Positions 7,086 to 15,602 of a stretch of 39,076 bases of DNA are shown here, piece by piece. The stretch covers positions 1-39,076 of the forward strand of contig CAKPRQ010000012.1 of NCBI GenBank assembly GCA_934182605.1, given 5' to 3'. The stretch is from an uncultured Clostridia bacterium (GTDB lineage: Bacteria; Bacillota; Clostridia; TANB77; CAG-508). The notes beneath the pieces were generated by a model, which saw only the letters and a list, made by a program, of their open reading frames with translations, searched no databases and was not told the DNA's origin. A program made the position numbers and the translations under genes. How positions within the stretch are numbered: position 1 is the stretch's first letter; each line of letters begins with the position of its first letter.

Positions 7086-7499
7086 ATGCAATTAAATTTA
7101 TATAGTGTGTCGGATAAATATACAGATTATTATGATATGGATAAAAAACAAATCAGGAAATCTATAGTACCTATTATAAGAATTGCAGAAAAAAATAATA
7201 ATAAACATAAATTATATGGTACATTAAGGATTAGTAATATGATACCAGTACCAATTACAGAAATAACACCATATTTTGTACAAGATGAAAAAGATGTTAA
7301 TTATAAAAATTTAATATTATCAGAATTAAGATTTATAAGAAAAAACACTAAAATGATTATAAGAAATGCAAATGTTCTATATAAACAGAAAGAAAATGAA
7401 GAAGATATTACGTATGTTAAAAACACTTTAAATTTTAAATTACTTGAACAAAAATGTTTAGAGCATATAAAAGATAAAAATAGTATAAAGTATCTATAG
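7086..7499 (+). CDS. type III toxin, ToxN/AbiQ-family endoribonuclease, short form
   Basis: The 137-residue product has the family hallmarks: N-terminal LYSVSDKYTDYY, central GTLRISNMIPVPITEI (compare GVINLNNMIPVP in AbiQ/CptN), then YKNLILSELRFIRKN and C-terminal NFKLLEQKC. Family toxins are usually 160-190 residues. The block carrying the …F/YAPLSSPK… motif, which holds active-site residues in ToxN, is missing between KSIVPIIRI and KLYGTL. The enzyme may therefore be crippled or belong to a divergent subgroup. ATG 7086 is chosen because GGAGG sits at 7076-7080; the in-frame ATG at 7074 overlaps that site. The last residues and stop are encoded by the flanking direct repeat. Confidence 0.75.
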   Translation: MQLNLYSVSDKYTDYYDMDKKQIRKSIVPIIRIAEKNNNKHKLYGTLRISNMIPVPITEITPYFVQDEKDVNYKNLILSELRFIRKNTKMIIRNANVLYKQKENEEDITYVKNTLNFKLLEQKCLEHIKDKNSIKYL

Positions 7500-7517
7500 A
7501 CTTTATATTATTTTTTT
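7480..7517 (+). terminator. terminator after toxin; right direct repeat
   Basis: 36 of 38 bases match 6773-6810, including the ATAAAGT…ACTTTAT hairpin and T-run. It contains the toxin stop codon. Confidence 0.7.
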
Positions 7518-7585
7518 GCAAAAAAGACTTGAAAAAAATTAACATAACATATATAATATATGCATTACGGGACAGAAAGAGGAAT

Positions 7586-8275
7586 ATGATAAAAGTAAAA
7601 GAATTACCAGATTTAGAAAGACCTTATGAAAAATTATTAATATATGGTGCAGAAAAGTTATCAAATGCGGAATTATTGGGAATAATAATAAAAACAGGAA
7701 CTAGAGATGAGAATGTACTTACTTTAGCACAGAGAATATTATCTATAAAAAGTAATGATAAATCTTCAAAAGAAGGAGACTTAAGAGATTTATTAGATGT
7801 AACAGTAGAAGAATTTATGAAAATAAAAGGGATAGGTAAAGTAAAAGCTATACAATTAAAAGCAATTTGTGAATTAACAAAAAGAATGTCTGTACCAGTC
7901 CGAGAAATAAATAAAATAAAATCGTCAAGTGACGCAGCTAATTTATTAATGGAAGAAATGAGATATGAAAAAAGAGAAAAAGTTAAAGTAATAATATTAA
8001 ATTCAAAAAATAATATAATAAGAATAAAAGATATTTCATATGGAGGTACAAGCTTTGCTGTTGTAGAGCCTAAAGATGTTCTAATAGAAGCAGTAAAAAG
8101 CGAAGCACCAAGAATTATTTTATTACATAATCATCCTAGTGGCGATCCTACTCCTAGTAAAGCAGATATTGAGGTAACTAGAAGAATAAAAAAGGCGTCT
8201 GATATATTAGGTATAGAATTATTAGATCACATAGTTATTGGTGATGGAAATTATAAAAGTATTATAAACATTTAA
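7586..8275 (+). CDS. radC: RadC-family JAB/MPN-domain protein
   Basis: 229 residues. The N-terminus has LPDLERPYEKLLIYGAEKLS and helix-hairpin-helix-like segments (ELLGIIIKTG; FMKIKGIGKVKA). The C-terminus holds the zinc-binding JAMM motif HNHPSGDPTPSKAD (H181, H183, D194) and ends LLDHIVIGDGNYKS. The biochemical role of RadC is unsettled; the old DNA-repair assignment is doubtful. ATG 7586 is preferred because AGAGGA lies just upstream; a TTG start at 7529 would sit in the terminator region. It heads the radC-mreBCD-PBP2-minC cluster, an order common in Firmicutes. Confidence 0.93.
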   Translation: MIKVKELPDLERPYEKLLIYGAEKLSNAELLGIIIKTGTRDENVLTLAQRILSIKSNDKSSKEGDLRDLLDVTVEEFMKIKGIGKVKAIQLKAICELTKRMSVPVREINKIKSSSDAANLLMEEMRYEKREKVKVIILNSKNNIIRIKDISYGGTSFAVVEPKDVLIEAVKSEAPRIILLHNHPSGDPTPSKADIEVTRRIKKASDILGIELLDHIVIGDGNYKSIINI

Positions 8276-8306
8276 AAATTTAAATTAAAAAAAGGTGGTA
8301 TATATT

Positions 8307-9332
8307 TTGGGAATATTTAATTTTAATAATAGTCAAATGGGTATTGATTTAGGTACAAGTAGTATATTAGTTATTTTAAAAGATAAAGGAATAGTATTTA
8401 ATGAGCCTACCGTTATAGCTGTAAACAACTCTACTAAAGAAGTCGTAGCAATAGGTAGAGAAGCTAAAGAAATGTTGGGGAAAAACCCTAAAGAAATAGA
8501 TGTAATATGTCCAGTTCAAGATGGAGTTATAGCTGATTATATTGCTACAGAAATGTTAATAAAAAAAATATTTCAAAAAATATGTAAAAAATATTTAATA
8601 AAAAATCCAAAAGTAATAGTAGGAATACCATCAGGAATTACAGAAGTTGAAGAAAGAGCTGTAGAAGAGGCATTAATAGAAGCTGGAGCTAAAGAGGTAT
8701 ATTTAATAGAAGAACCTATGTCTTCTGCTATTGGTGCAAATTTACAAGTGTCTGAACCAACTGGAAGTATTATTGTAGATATAGGTGCAGGAACAACAGA
8801 AGTAGCTGTTATATCTTTAGGTGGAGTAGTAGTTAGTAATTCAATAAAAATAGCAGGAGATGCTTTAGATAATGCAATAATAAATTATATCAAAAAAGAA
8901 TTAAATGTTATTATAGGCAAAAATACAGCTGAAAAATTAAAAATAGAAATAGCAAATGCAATATCTAATGATGTAGAGGAAACGTATTTAATATGTGGAA
9001 GAGAATTAAAAACAGGATTACCAATAAATTTAAATATAAGTTCAAGACAAGTTAATAGAGCGATACAAGAATGTTTATATAAAATAGTAGAATGTATAAA
9101 AATAACTTTAGAGAAAACACCACCAGAAATAGCAGCAGATTTAGGAGAAAAGGGAATATATTTAGCAGGTGGAGGAGCTTTAATTAGAAATTTAGATAAA
9201 TTAATTAGTTATAAAACAGATATGCCTGTATATGTCGCAGAAAATGCTATAGAATGTGTAGTAAAAGGCACGGGAAAAACATTTGAAAATTTTGATACAT
9301 TAAAAACAGTATTATTAAATAAAAGAAAATAA
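8307..9332 (+). CDS. mreB: rod-shape actin homologue MreB
   Basis: MreB polymerises under the membrane and guides the elongation wall-synthesis complex. The protein has all actin-fold signatures: phosphate-1 loop MGIDLGTSSILV, IVGIPSGITEVEERA, phosphate-2 loop IVDIGAGTTEVAVISLGG and adenosine motif GIYLAGGGALI. Length (~341 residues) is normal. TTG at 8307 is chosen as start (AAAGGTGG 8 nt upstream, giving MGIFNFNNSQMGIDLG); the GTG at 8295 overlaps the ribosome site. Followed after 27 nt by mreC. Confidence 0.95.
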   Translation: MGIFNFNNSQMGIDLGTSSILVILKDKGIVFNEPTVIAVNNSTKEVVAIGREAKEMLGKNPKEIDVICPVQDGVIADYIATEMLIKKIFQKICKKYLIKNPKVIVGIPSGITEVEERAVEEALIEAGAKEVYLIEEPMSSAIGANLQVSEPTGSIIVDIGAGTTEVAVISLGGVVVSNSIKIAGDALDNAIINYIKKELNVIIGKNTAEKLKIEIANAISNDVEETYLICGRELKTGLPINLNISSRQVNRAIQECLYKIVECIKITLEKTPPEIAADLGEKGIYLAGGGALIRNLDKLISYKTDMPVYVAENAIECVVKGTGKTFENFDTLKTVLLNKRK

Positions 9333-9359
9333 ACCTTAAGTTGAAAGGGTGTATAAAAA

Positions 9360-10178
9360 GTGAATAAGAAAAATAAAATTGGAATTATTGGTCTAATTAT
9401 CACTATAATAATTTTAATTTCATTAATTATTTTTTCAAATGTAAAAGAAGAAAGATTTTATATAATACAAAATGGACTTTCTAAAATAATCGTTCCAATA
9501 CAAAACGGATTAATATTATTAAAAAATAAAATAGAAAATAATAGTGATTTTTTTGTAGAGTTAGATAAAATAAAAGAGGAAAATCAAAAATTAAAAGAAG
9601 AAAATGAAGAGTTAAAAGAAAAAATAAATAAAATTAATATTTTAGAAGCCGAAAATAATAATTATAAAAATTATTTAGAATTAGCAGAGGAATATAATGA
9701 TTACGATGTTGTTCCAGCTTATATTATAAATGAAGATTTATTTAATTATAATTATAATATTATAATTAATGTAGGAAAAAGAGATGGCGTTGAAAAGGAT
9801 ATGGCTGTTGTAAATGGAGATGGTGTAGTAGGTCATGTTATTTCTGTAACTGATAATACTGCAAAAGTGAAAACTTTAGTAGATACATCTTGTTTTATAA
9901 GTGCAAGTATAAATGATATTAATAATAGTATTGTTTGTAATGGATTATTAAATAATAGAGAAAATTTAAAAGGTGTATTTATAGAACCAGGGCAAAATGT
10001 AGTAGTTGGAGATTTAGTTGAAACAAATGGATTAGGAGGGATTTATCCTAAAGGTCTTAAAATAGGAACTGTAAAAGAAATAATAGATACTAGAAATATT
10101 ACAGATAGATATGTAATTATAAAAACAAGTGTAGATTTTACAAATTTAAATTATTTAATGGTAATTAAAAATAAATAA
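9360..10178 (+). CDS. mreC: rod-shape protein MreC
   Basis: MreC is a bitopic membrane protein linking MreB filaments to PBP2 and RodA. Visible: an N-terminal membrane segment (residues ~6-27, IGIIGLIITIIILISLIIF), a strong coiled coil (~60-105, repeating KEENQKLKEENEELKEKI) and the paired beta-barrel domain (YNIIINVGKRDGVEKDMAVV; GDLVETNGLGGIYPKGLKIG). 272 residues is typical. It starts with GTG at 9360 after GAAAGGGTG. Confidence 0.95.
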   Translation: MNKKNKIGIIGLIITIIILISLIIFSNVKEERFYIIQNGLSKIIVPIQNGLILLKNKIENNSDFFVELDKIKEENQKLKEENEELKEKINKINILEAENNNYKNYLELAEEYNDYDVVPAYIINEDLFNYNYNIIINVGKRDGVEKDMAVVNGDGVVGHVISVTDNTAKVKTLVDTSCFISASINDINNSIVCNGLLNNRENLKGVFIEPGQNVVVGDLVETNGLGGIYPKGLKIGTVKEIIDTRNITDRYVIIKTSVDFTNLNYLMVIKNK

Positions 10179-10205
10179 TTATTATTAAAAAAAGGATGTA
10201 AAAAA

Positions 10206-10730
10206 ATGAAAAAAATAAAAGATATAATTATTATTTTTTTAATATTTATTTTAATTTATTTTTTACAAATAAATATTTTTAATATTTTTACAATATATAA
10301 TGTAAAACCTAATTTATTTATTTTATTAATTTTTTCCATAGGAATAAAATATAATAAAATATTTTCTAGTGTAATAGGATTAATAATTGGATTTTTTTTA
10401 GATTTATTAATAGGAAATAAAATAGGAATAAATATGATAATATTTGGAGCTTTAGGATTTGTTACATCATCAATGTCAGAAATACTATTTAGTGAAAATA
10501 AAATAACAAATATTTTAATAATATTTTTTAGTACAATCATTATAGAAATAATTAAATATTTGTTAAATATTTTTTTATTAAATGTAAATTTAGAAATAAA
10601 TTCATTTTTATTTATTACAATAATGGAAGCTGTTTATAATATTTTATTATTTATAATTATTTATCCTTTATGGAAAATATTATTAGGAAAAAATAAAGAA
10701 AATAATAATAAATTAATTAGATATTTATAA
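10206..10730 (+). CDS. mreD: rod-shape membrane protein MreD
   Basis: A 174-residue, strongly hydrophobic protein with about five membrane segments and the MreD-like motif KPNLFILLIFSIGIKYNKIFSSVIGLIIGFFLDLLIG. Its place between mreC and PBP2 supports the call, since sequence conservation of MreD is low. ATG 10206 follows AAAGGATG. Confidence 0.88.
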   Translation: MKKIKDIIIIFLIFILIYFLQINIFNIFTIYNVKPNLFILLIFSIGIKYNKIFSSVIGLIIGFFLDLLIGNKIGINMIIFGALGFVTSSMSEILFSENKITNILIIFFSTIIIEIIKYLLNIFLLNVNLEINSFLFITIMEAVYNILLFIIIYPLWKILLGKNKENNNKLIRYL

Positions 10731-10752
10731 TTTTATAGTTATTTTATTAATC

Positions 10753-10832
10753 TTGATATATAGCTATTTTTAATCAAAACATAGCTAGGGTGACACAATT
10801 CGGGTCTCGATTTGCAAATAGCTATATATCAA
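10753..10832. repeat. 80-bp palindromic intergenic element, copy A
   Basis: Perfect 17-bp terminal inverted repeats TTGATATATAGCTATTT / AAATAGCTATATATCAA enclose a 46-nt core containing CATAGCTAGGGTGACAC and AATTCGGGTC. An inner AATC/GATT stem is possible. A second copy lies inverted at 15399-15482, and its stem changes are compensatory. It sits between mreD and PBP2, so it would be present in the cluster transcript. Confidence 0.8.
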
Positions 10833-10877
10833 AATTATTATTTAATAATTAGTATTAAAAAAGAAAGAGAGTGAAAA

Positions 10878-12917
10878 ATGGATAATAAAATAAGATATAA
10901 TATTATTAAAATAATAATAATAATTTTGGGTGCAATTTTATTTATCCAACTTTTTACTTTGCAAATTGTAAAAGGTGAGGAATATAGAGAATATTCTAAT
11001 ACAAGATTGACTAGAATAGATACAATAAAAGCGGCTAGAGGTTCTATTACAGACGCTAATGGAGTATTATTAGCAGGTACTAAGATGGGATATACTTTAA
11101 AAATGTATAGGAGCAATATTTCTATAGATGAATTAAATAATTCAGTATTAAATTTACTAAATATTCTAGAAAAAAATAATGATAAATATATAGATAATTT
11201 TCCTATTTTAATAAATCCAGTGAGGAACGAATTTTCTTCAGATGAAGAGTTTATAAAATGGAAAAAAAATAATAAAATAAATGAAAATTATTCTAATGAA
11301 GAAGTTATAAATTTCTATAAAGAAAAATATGAGATTAAAAATACAGATTTAAATGAAATTAGAAAGATAATAGCAGTAAGGTATGAAATTGAAAAAGTAG
11401 GATATAGCTCTATAAATCCATTAATAATTGCAAAAGATATTAGTAAAGATAGTGTTTTAGAAATAAAAGAAAAAAATGATAATTTTTATGGTATAAATAT
11501 TGTGACTGAACCTATAAGAATTTATTCTAATGGTTCTCTGGCTTCCCATATTATTGGATATTTAGGACAAATAAGAAGTGAGGAGTTAAAAGAAAATGAT
11601 GATATATATGATATGAATTCATACATTGGTAGGTCTGGTATAGAGTTGACCTTTGAAGAATATTTGAGAGGAACCGATGGAGTAAAACAAATTGATATGG
11701 ATGTAGATGGTGGTATTACCGAGGAATATATAGAGAAGGAAGCTGTGGCTGGTAATAATATTACTCTTACAATAGATTCTAATATTCAAAAAGTAGCAGA
11801 AGATTCTTTAAAAAATAATATTGAAAAAATGAGAAATGGTGGTTTCGGAAAGAAAATTGATGCTAAATCTGGTGCAGTTGTAGTTATGAATGTAAATACA
11901 GATGAAGTAATTGCATTAGCAAGTTATCCAGATTATGAGCCACAATTATTTATAGATGGAATAAGTACTGAAAAATGGAATGAGTATCAGAATAATGAAT
12001 CTACATTTAATAGAGCAATTCAAGGTGCATATGCTCCTGGTTCTATTTTTAAAATGGTATCTGCTATAGCAGGATTAGAAAGAGGAGTTATAACGGAAAA
12101 TGAAACTATAAGAACTACTGGAGTTTCTTCATATGCTCATAGACCTGTGTGTTGGATTTATTCTGAAACAGGTGGTAATCATGGTACTATAAATGTAAAA
12201 CAAGCTTTAAAATACTCTTGTAATTGTTTCTTTTATGAAGTAGGATATAGATTAGGAATAGAACCAATAGAAGAATATGCTAAATATTTTGGTTTAGGAA
12301 GAAAAACAGGGATAGAATTACCTAATGAAAATAAAGGAATTTTAGCTAATAGAGAAAATTTAGAGAAAACTGGAGAAGACTGGAAATTAGGAAATACTTT
12401 ATCAGCAATAATTGGACAAGGACAGAATAGTTTTTCACCTATTCAAATGGTGAAATATATTAGTATGATTGCGAATGGTGGAAAAGTTGTAACTCCTACT
12501 TTAATAAAAAATATAACAAATTCTGTAGGTGAGGAATTAAATAAAGATGAAATAGTAAACAAAATAAAAGGTAATTTAGGATATGAAGATGTAAATATGG
12601 AAGATTTAAGTATAAGTGAAAATAGTCTAAGAGTCGTAAAAGAGGGTATGCGTTCAGTTACAGAAGAAAGAGATGGAACTGCATATGGAGCATTTTACGA
12701 TTTCGAATTTGATGTGGCTGGTAAAACAGGATCAGCGGAAGCAGGAGAATATACAAATGGTTGGTTTGCAAGTTTTGCACCATATGAAAATCCAGAAATA
12801 GCGATAGTAGTAATGATAGAAAATGGAAATAAAGGTAGTTATGCAGCACATATAGCTAGAGATATTATGGATGAATATTTTGGTTTTAATGTTAAAAATA
12901 TAGAAAATAATAATTAA
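10878..12917 (+). CDS. mrdA: penicillin-binding protein 2, elongation transpeptidase
   Basis: Class B PBP cross-linking peptidoglycan in the elongation complex. After an N-terminal membrane segment (~9-29) comes the dimerisation/pedestal domain (RGSITDANGVLLAGT; GRSGIELTFEEYLRGTDG). The transpeptidase domain has SIFK (S389-K392), SCN (447-449) and KTG (616-618). 679 residues is normal. An ATG start follows AAAGAGAGTG. Separated from mreD by the palindromic element. Confidence 0.95.
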   Translation: MDNKIRYNIIKIIIIILGAILFIQLFTLQIVKGEEYREYSNTRLTRIDTIKAARGSITDANGVLLAGTKMGYTLKMYRSNISIDELNNSVLNLLNILEKNNDKYIDNFPILINPVRNEFSSDEEFIKWKKNNKINENYSNEEVINFYKEKYEIKNTDLNEIRKIIAVRYEIEKVGYSSINPLIIAKDISKDSVLEIKEKNDNFYGINIVTEPIRIYSNGSLASHIIGYLGQIRSEELKENDDIYDMNSYIGRSGIELTFEEYLRGTDGVKQIDMDVDGGITEEYIEKEAVAGNNITLTIDSNIQKVAEDSLKNNIEKMRNGGFGKKIDAKSGAVVVMNVNTDEVIALASYPDYEPQLFIDGISTEKWNEYQNNESTFNRAIQGAYAPGSIFKMVSAIAGLERGVITENETIRTTGVSSYAHRPVCWIYSETGGNHGTINVKQALKYSCNCFFYEVGYRLGIEPIEEYAKYFGLGRKTGIELPNENKGILANRENLEKTGEDWKLGNTLSAIIGQGQNSFSPIQMVKYISMIANGGKVVTPTLIKNITNSVGEELNKDEIVNKIKGNLGYEDVNMEDLSISENSLRVVKEGMRSVTEERDGTAYGAFYDFEFDVAGKTGSAEAGEYTNGWFASFAPYENPEIAIVVMIENGNKGSYAAHIARDIMDEYFGFNVKNIENNN

Positions 12918-12939
12918 AATTATGAAAGGTAGGAGTATA

Positions 12940-13341
12940 ATGGAAGAAGAAAGAAAAGAGGAAGTAGAATTAGGTTTATATCTAATAAAAGAAGTATTTG
13001 AAGAGGAAGTAGATGAAAGTAAAACAAAATATATAATAAGTCCTATAAGATCAGGAAACAAAATTATGTATGAAGGAAGCATAGTTGTTTTAGGCGACGT
13101 TAATGCTGGAGCAGAAATAATTGCCGGTGAGAATATAGTAGTTTTAGGGGATTTAAGAGGTGTTGCACATGCAGGTGCTAAAGGAAATAAAAAGGCGATA
13201 ATTGCTGCAGGTAATATAGAAGCTCCTCAATTAAGAATTGCTAATTTATTATGGGAAAACGAGGGAGAAAAGGAAAATAATGAAAAATTAAAAACTTATG
13301 CTCATGTAGAAAATAATGAAATAATATTAACAAGTTATTAA
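12940..13341 (+). CDS. minC: MinC C-terminal domain protein (septum-site inhibitor), N-domain lacking
   Basis: The ~100 C-terminal residues form the MinC beta-helix (SGNKIMYEGSIVVLGDVNAGAEI, ENIVVLGDLRGVAHAGAKGN, IIAAGNIEAPQLRIA), which binds MinD and FtsZ tails. The first ~30 residues are acidic helix, and the usual N-terminal FtsZ-inhibiting domain (~100 residues) is absent. Total length is only 133 residues against the usual ~210-230. No minD or minE follows; a nuclease gene sits there instead. ATG 12940 has AGGAG upstream. The product may be a MinC-like dimerisation/localisation module rather than a full division inhibitor. Confidence 0.82.
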   Translation: MEEERKEEVELGLYLIKEVFEEEVDESKTKYIISPIRSGNKIMYEGSIVVLGDVNAGAEIIAGENIVVLGDLRGVAHAGAKGNKKAIIAAGNIEAPQLRIANLLWENEGEKENNEKLKTYAHVENNEIILTSY

Positions 13342-13386
13342 AAAATTATAATAATTTATGTTACAAAATTCATTAGGAGGAGAAGT

Positions 13387-14415
13387 ATGAATGATAATAA
13401 AATAATAAAACAACCAGAAGAATCATACAAAGTAATAAGAAATAGTGTATTAATAGCACAATCGAAGGTATATTCTGTTGTTAATTCGGCAATGGTACAA
13501 GCATATTGGAAAATCGGACAAGAAATACACAAAGCCTGTGGAGAAAATGATAGAGCAGAATATGGAAAGAGGCTATTAGAATACTTATCAGAACATTTAA
13601 CTAAAGAATTTGGAAGAGGTTTTACTATTGCAAATTTAAAAAATATGAGACAATTTTATCGAACTTTTCCAATTCGTCAGACACTGTCTAGCGAATTGAG
13701 TTGGTCGCATTATAATTTATTAATGAGAATAGAGGATAATAAAGCAAGAGAATTTTATGCTAATGAATGTATAAAAAGCAATTGGAGTACAAGACAATTA
13801 AAAAGACAAATAGACTCTTTCTATTACGAAAGATTATTAGCAAGCCAAGATAAAGATTCAGTTAAAAACGAAATAGGAACACCAGAAAAAATAGAGCCTA
13901 AAAATATTATAAGAGATCCATATGTATTAGAATTTTTAGGATTAGAAGGAAAGACTAGCTTTTATGAAAAAGACTTAGAACAAGCAATAATAAATCACTT
14001 GCAAAAATTTTTACTAGAATTGGGAAGAGGATTTTCATTTGTAGCGAGACAACAAAAAATAACATTTGATGGAAGACATTTCTTTATAGATTTAGTATTT
14101 TATAATTATATATTAAAATGTTTTGTAATAGTAGATTTGAAATTGGGAGATTTAACACATCAGGATTTAGGACAAATGCAAATGTATGTAAACTACTATA
14201 CAAGGGAAATGATGAACGAAGGAGATAATCCACCAATAGGAATCGTATTACGTGCGGACAAAAGCGATCAAATTGTAAAATATACTTTGCCAGAAGATAA
14301 TAATCAAATTTTTGCCTCAAAGTATAAATTATATTTGCCAACAGAAGAAGAGTTTAAGAAAGAATTAGACTTAGAGAATTATGTAAAAAAAGATGAAGAA
14401 AATAATGAAATATAA
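13387..14415 (+). CDS. YhcG/DUF1016-type PD-(D/E)XK nuclease-like protein
   Basis: 342 residues. The N-terminal DUF1016 domain (~15-155: VYSVVNSAMVQAYWKIGQEI, EYGKRLLEYLSEHLTKEFGRGF, ELSWSHYNLLMRIED) probably binds DNA. The C-terminal restriction-endonuclease-like fold has FIDLVFYN and FVIVDLKLGD, giving the D…(D/E)xK pattern, then LGQMQMYVNYY. Such proteins occur near restriction loci and mobile elements; their role is unproven. GGAGGAGAAGT precedes the ATG. No restriction-modification partner is seen nearby, and it looks like a single-gene insertion between minC and the sporulation-type cluster. Confidence 0.88.
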   Translation: MNDNKIIKQPEESYKVIRNSVLIAQSKVYSVVNSAMVQAYWKIGQEIHKACGENDRAEYGKRLLEYLSEHLTKEFGRGFTIANLKNMRQFYRTFPIRQTLSSELSWSHYNLLMRIEDNKAREFYANECIKSNWSTRQLKRQIDSFYYERLLASQDKDSVKNEIGTPEKIEPKNIIRDPYVLEFLGLEGKTSFYEKDLEQAIINHLQKFLLELGRGFSFVARQQKITFDGRHFFIDLVFYNYILKCFVIVDLKLGDLTHQDLGQMQMYVNYYTREMMNEGDNPPIGIVLRADKSDQIVKYTLPEDNNQIFASKYKLYLPTEEEFKKELDLENYVKKDEENNEI

Positions 14416-14429
14416 ATTTATATAAGAAA

Positions 14430-14467
14430 TATAGTGCTAACTCAATAATAAAAGAATTAGCACTATA
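14430..14467. terminator. bidirectional terminator between convergent genes
   Basis: An 11-bp perfect stem TATAGTGCTAA/TTAGCACTATA between the nuclease gene and the minus-strand cluster. The minus-strand gene stop lies within the stem. Confidence 0.65.
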
Positions 14468-14757
14468 TATAAACTTATATCTTTATTACCTTCTGTATAT
14501 AAAATATATAATAAACCTAAAATTAATAAATCATCAAAACTTAATTTAATTCCTAAAATATTAATTATAGTATCATCATTAGAAAATCTATCGTCATTTT
14601 TATCAATTTTATTTTCATTAGTATTTTCTAAATTATTATTATCTTTTTTAGAAAAATTTTCGTAATTATTTTTAAAATTATCTTCGTTAGTATTTTGTAG
14701 GTTATGGTAAAAATTATTATTATAATAGTTTCTGTGGTAGGGATAATTATAAACCAT
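14437..14757 (-). CDS. small membrane-ended sporulation-type protein
   Basis: 106 residues from the ATG at 14757 (AAGGTGAT ribosome site; it overlaps the upstream gene by ~11 nt, so they are coupled). The N-terminal two thirds are Asn/Tyr-rich and low complexity (YPYHRNYYNNN). The C-terminus has LSFDDLLILGLLYILYTEG followed by a hydrophobic tail. This tail is familiar from small conserved proteins of spore-forming Clostridia, but I cannot name the family or function. Confidence 0.65.
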   Translation of the reverse strand: MVYNYPYHRNYYNNNFYHNLQNTNEDNFKNNYENFSKKDNNNLENTNENKIDKNDDRFSNDDTIINILGIKLSFDDLLILGLLYILYTEGNKDISLYIVLILLLLS

Positions 14758-15121
14758 TTTTCTTATCACCTTCATTATTGTTCAGAACTTCTAAAATACT
14801 AGATACATTCATTAATTTTATATATTGGTCTAGTTTTTCTTTTTTATTTTCCTTCAAATATGGTTTTAAAGCTAATAACAATTTTGTATTAGGATTATTT
14901 TTTGAATTCATTTTATCTAATGCAGATTTTAATTTTAAAAAAGTCTGGATATCAATATTATTAAAATCAAAAGAAGATACATCATCATCTGAATTATTAG
15001 AATTATTACCGTTTTTATTATCAGAATTAATATTATTTAAAATATCTTTTAAATTATCAGGAACACCATTCTTTTCTATCATTTTAGAAAATTCTGATAT
15101 TAAGTTAGACATATCTTCCAT
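14747..15121 (-). CDS. conserved small protein of sporulation-type cluster
   Basis: 124 residues, acidic and Asn-rich in the middle (a run of N/S/D residues), with helical ends (MSNLISEFSKMIEKNG; FLKLKSALDKMNSKNN; LLLALKPYLKENKKEKLDQYIKL). The ATG at 15121 is used because GGAGGT lies just before it; the ATG at 15133 overlaps that site. It lies between two small genes in an overlapping operon. Function unknown; the layout resembles small gene sets of unknown function in Clostridia. Confidence 0.65.
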   Translation of the reverse strand: MEDMSNLISEFSKMIEKNGVPDNLKDILNNINSDNKNGNNSNNSDDDVSSFDFNNIDIQTFLKLKSALDKMNSKNNPNTKLLLALKPYLKENKKEKLDQYIKLMNVSSILEVLNNNEGDKKNGL

Positions 15122-15132
15122 AACTACCTCCA

Positions 15133-15285
15133 TTAATTATTATTATTTTTAAATTTATTAATAATATCGTTTTTATCTTTAGAATTTAAAATTTTGTTGG
15201 CTTGTTCAAGACCTTTTTGTAAATCTTTTTTATCCATTTTAGAAAGCATAGATAATAATTGATTCATATCCATATTATTATTCAA
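15133..15285 (-). CDS. 50-residue protein, first gene of the minus cluster
   Basis: A TTG at 15285 follows a strong GGAGGGA site. The product (NMDMNQLLSMLSKMDKKDLQKG, then LEQANKILNSKDK) is a helical, amphipathic mini-protein. Its stop overlaps the ribosome site region of the next gene. It resembles the segment-type repeats of small sporulation-associated proteins; no function is assigned. Confidence 0.6.
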   Translation of the reverse strand: MNNNMDMNQLLSMLSKMDKKDLQKGLEQANKILNSKDKNDIINKFKNNNN

Positions 15286-15398
15286 AAAAATCCCTCCATA
15301 TTTAAATATATGCTTTATAAAATATAATATTAAAAAATATATAGAATGTTACAAGTATAAAAAAATTATTGTAACAACTCATGAGATATTTCCCTAAA

Positions 15399-15482
15399 GC
15401 TTGGTATATAGCTATTTGTAAGTCAAGACCCGAATTGTGTTACCCTAGCTATGTTTTGACTAAAAATAGCTATATACCAAGC
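15399..15482. repeat. 84-bp palindromic intergenic element, copy B
   Basis: Terminal repeats GCTTGGTATATAGCTATTT / AAATAGCTATATACCAAGC (19 bp) enclose the same core as copy A in inverse orientation. Compared with A, a stem A-T pair has become G-C on both arms, and the inner AATC/GATT stem has become AGTC/GACT. Base pairing is therefore preserved in each copy. Confidence 0.8.
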
Positions 15483-15602
15483 GTTTTAAGGATTAGGACC
15501 GTAGTTGATACACATTATTAATAAAAAAATCCAATATTTAGTATTGAATATATTACATAAATGTAGTAAAATAATTACAAATAATATAAAAAGGTGATAT
15601 AT

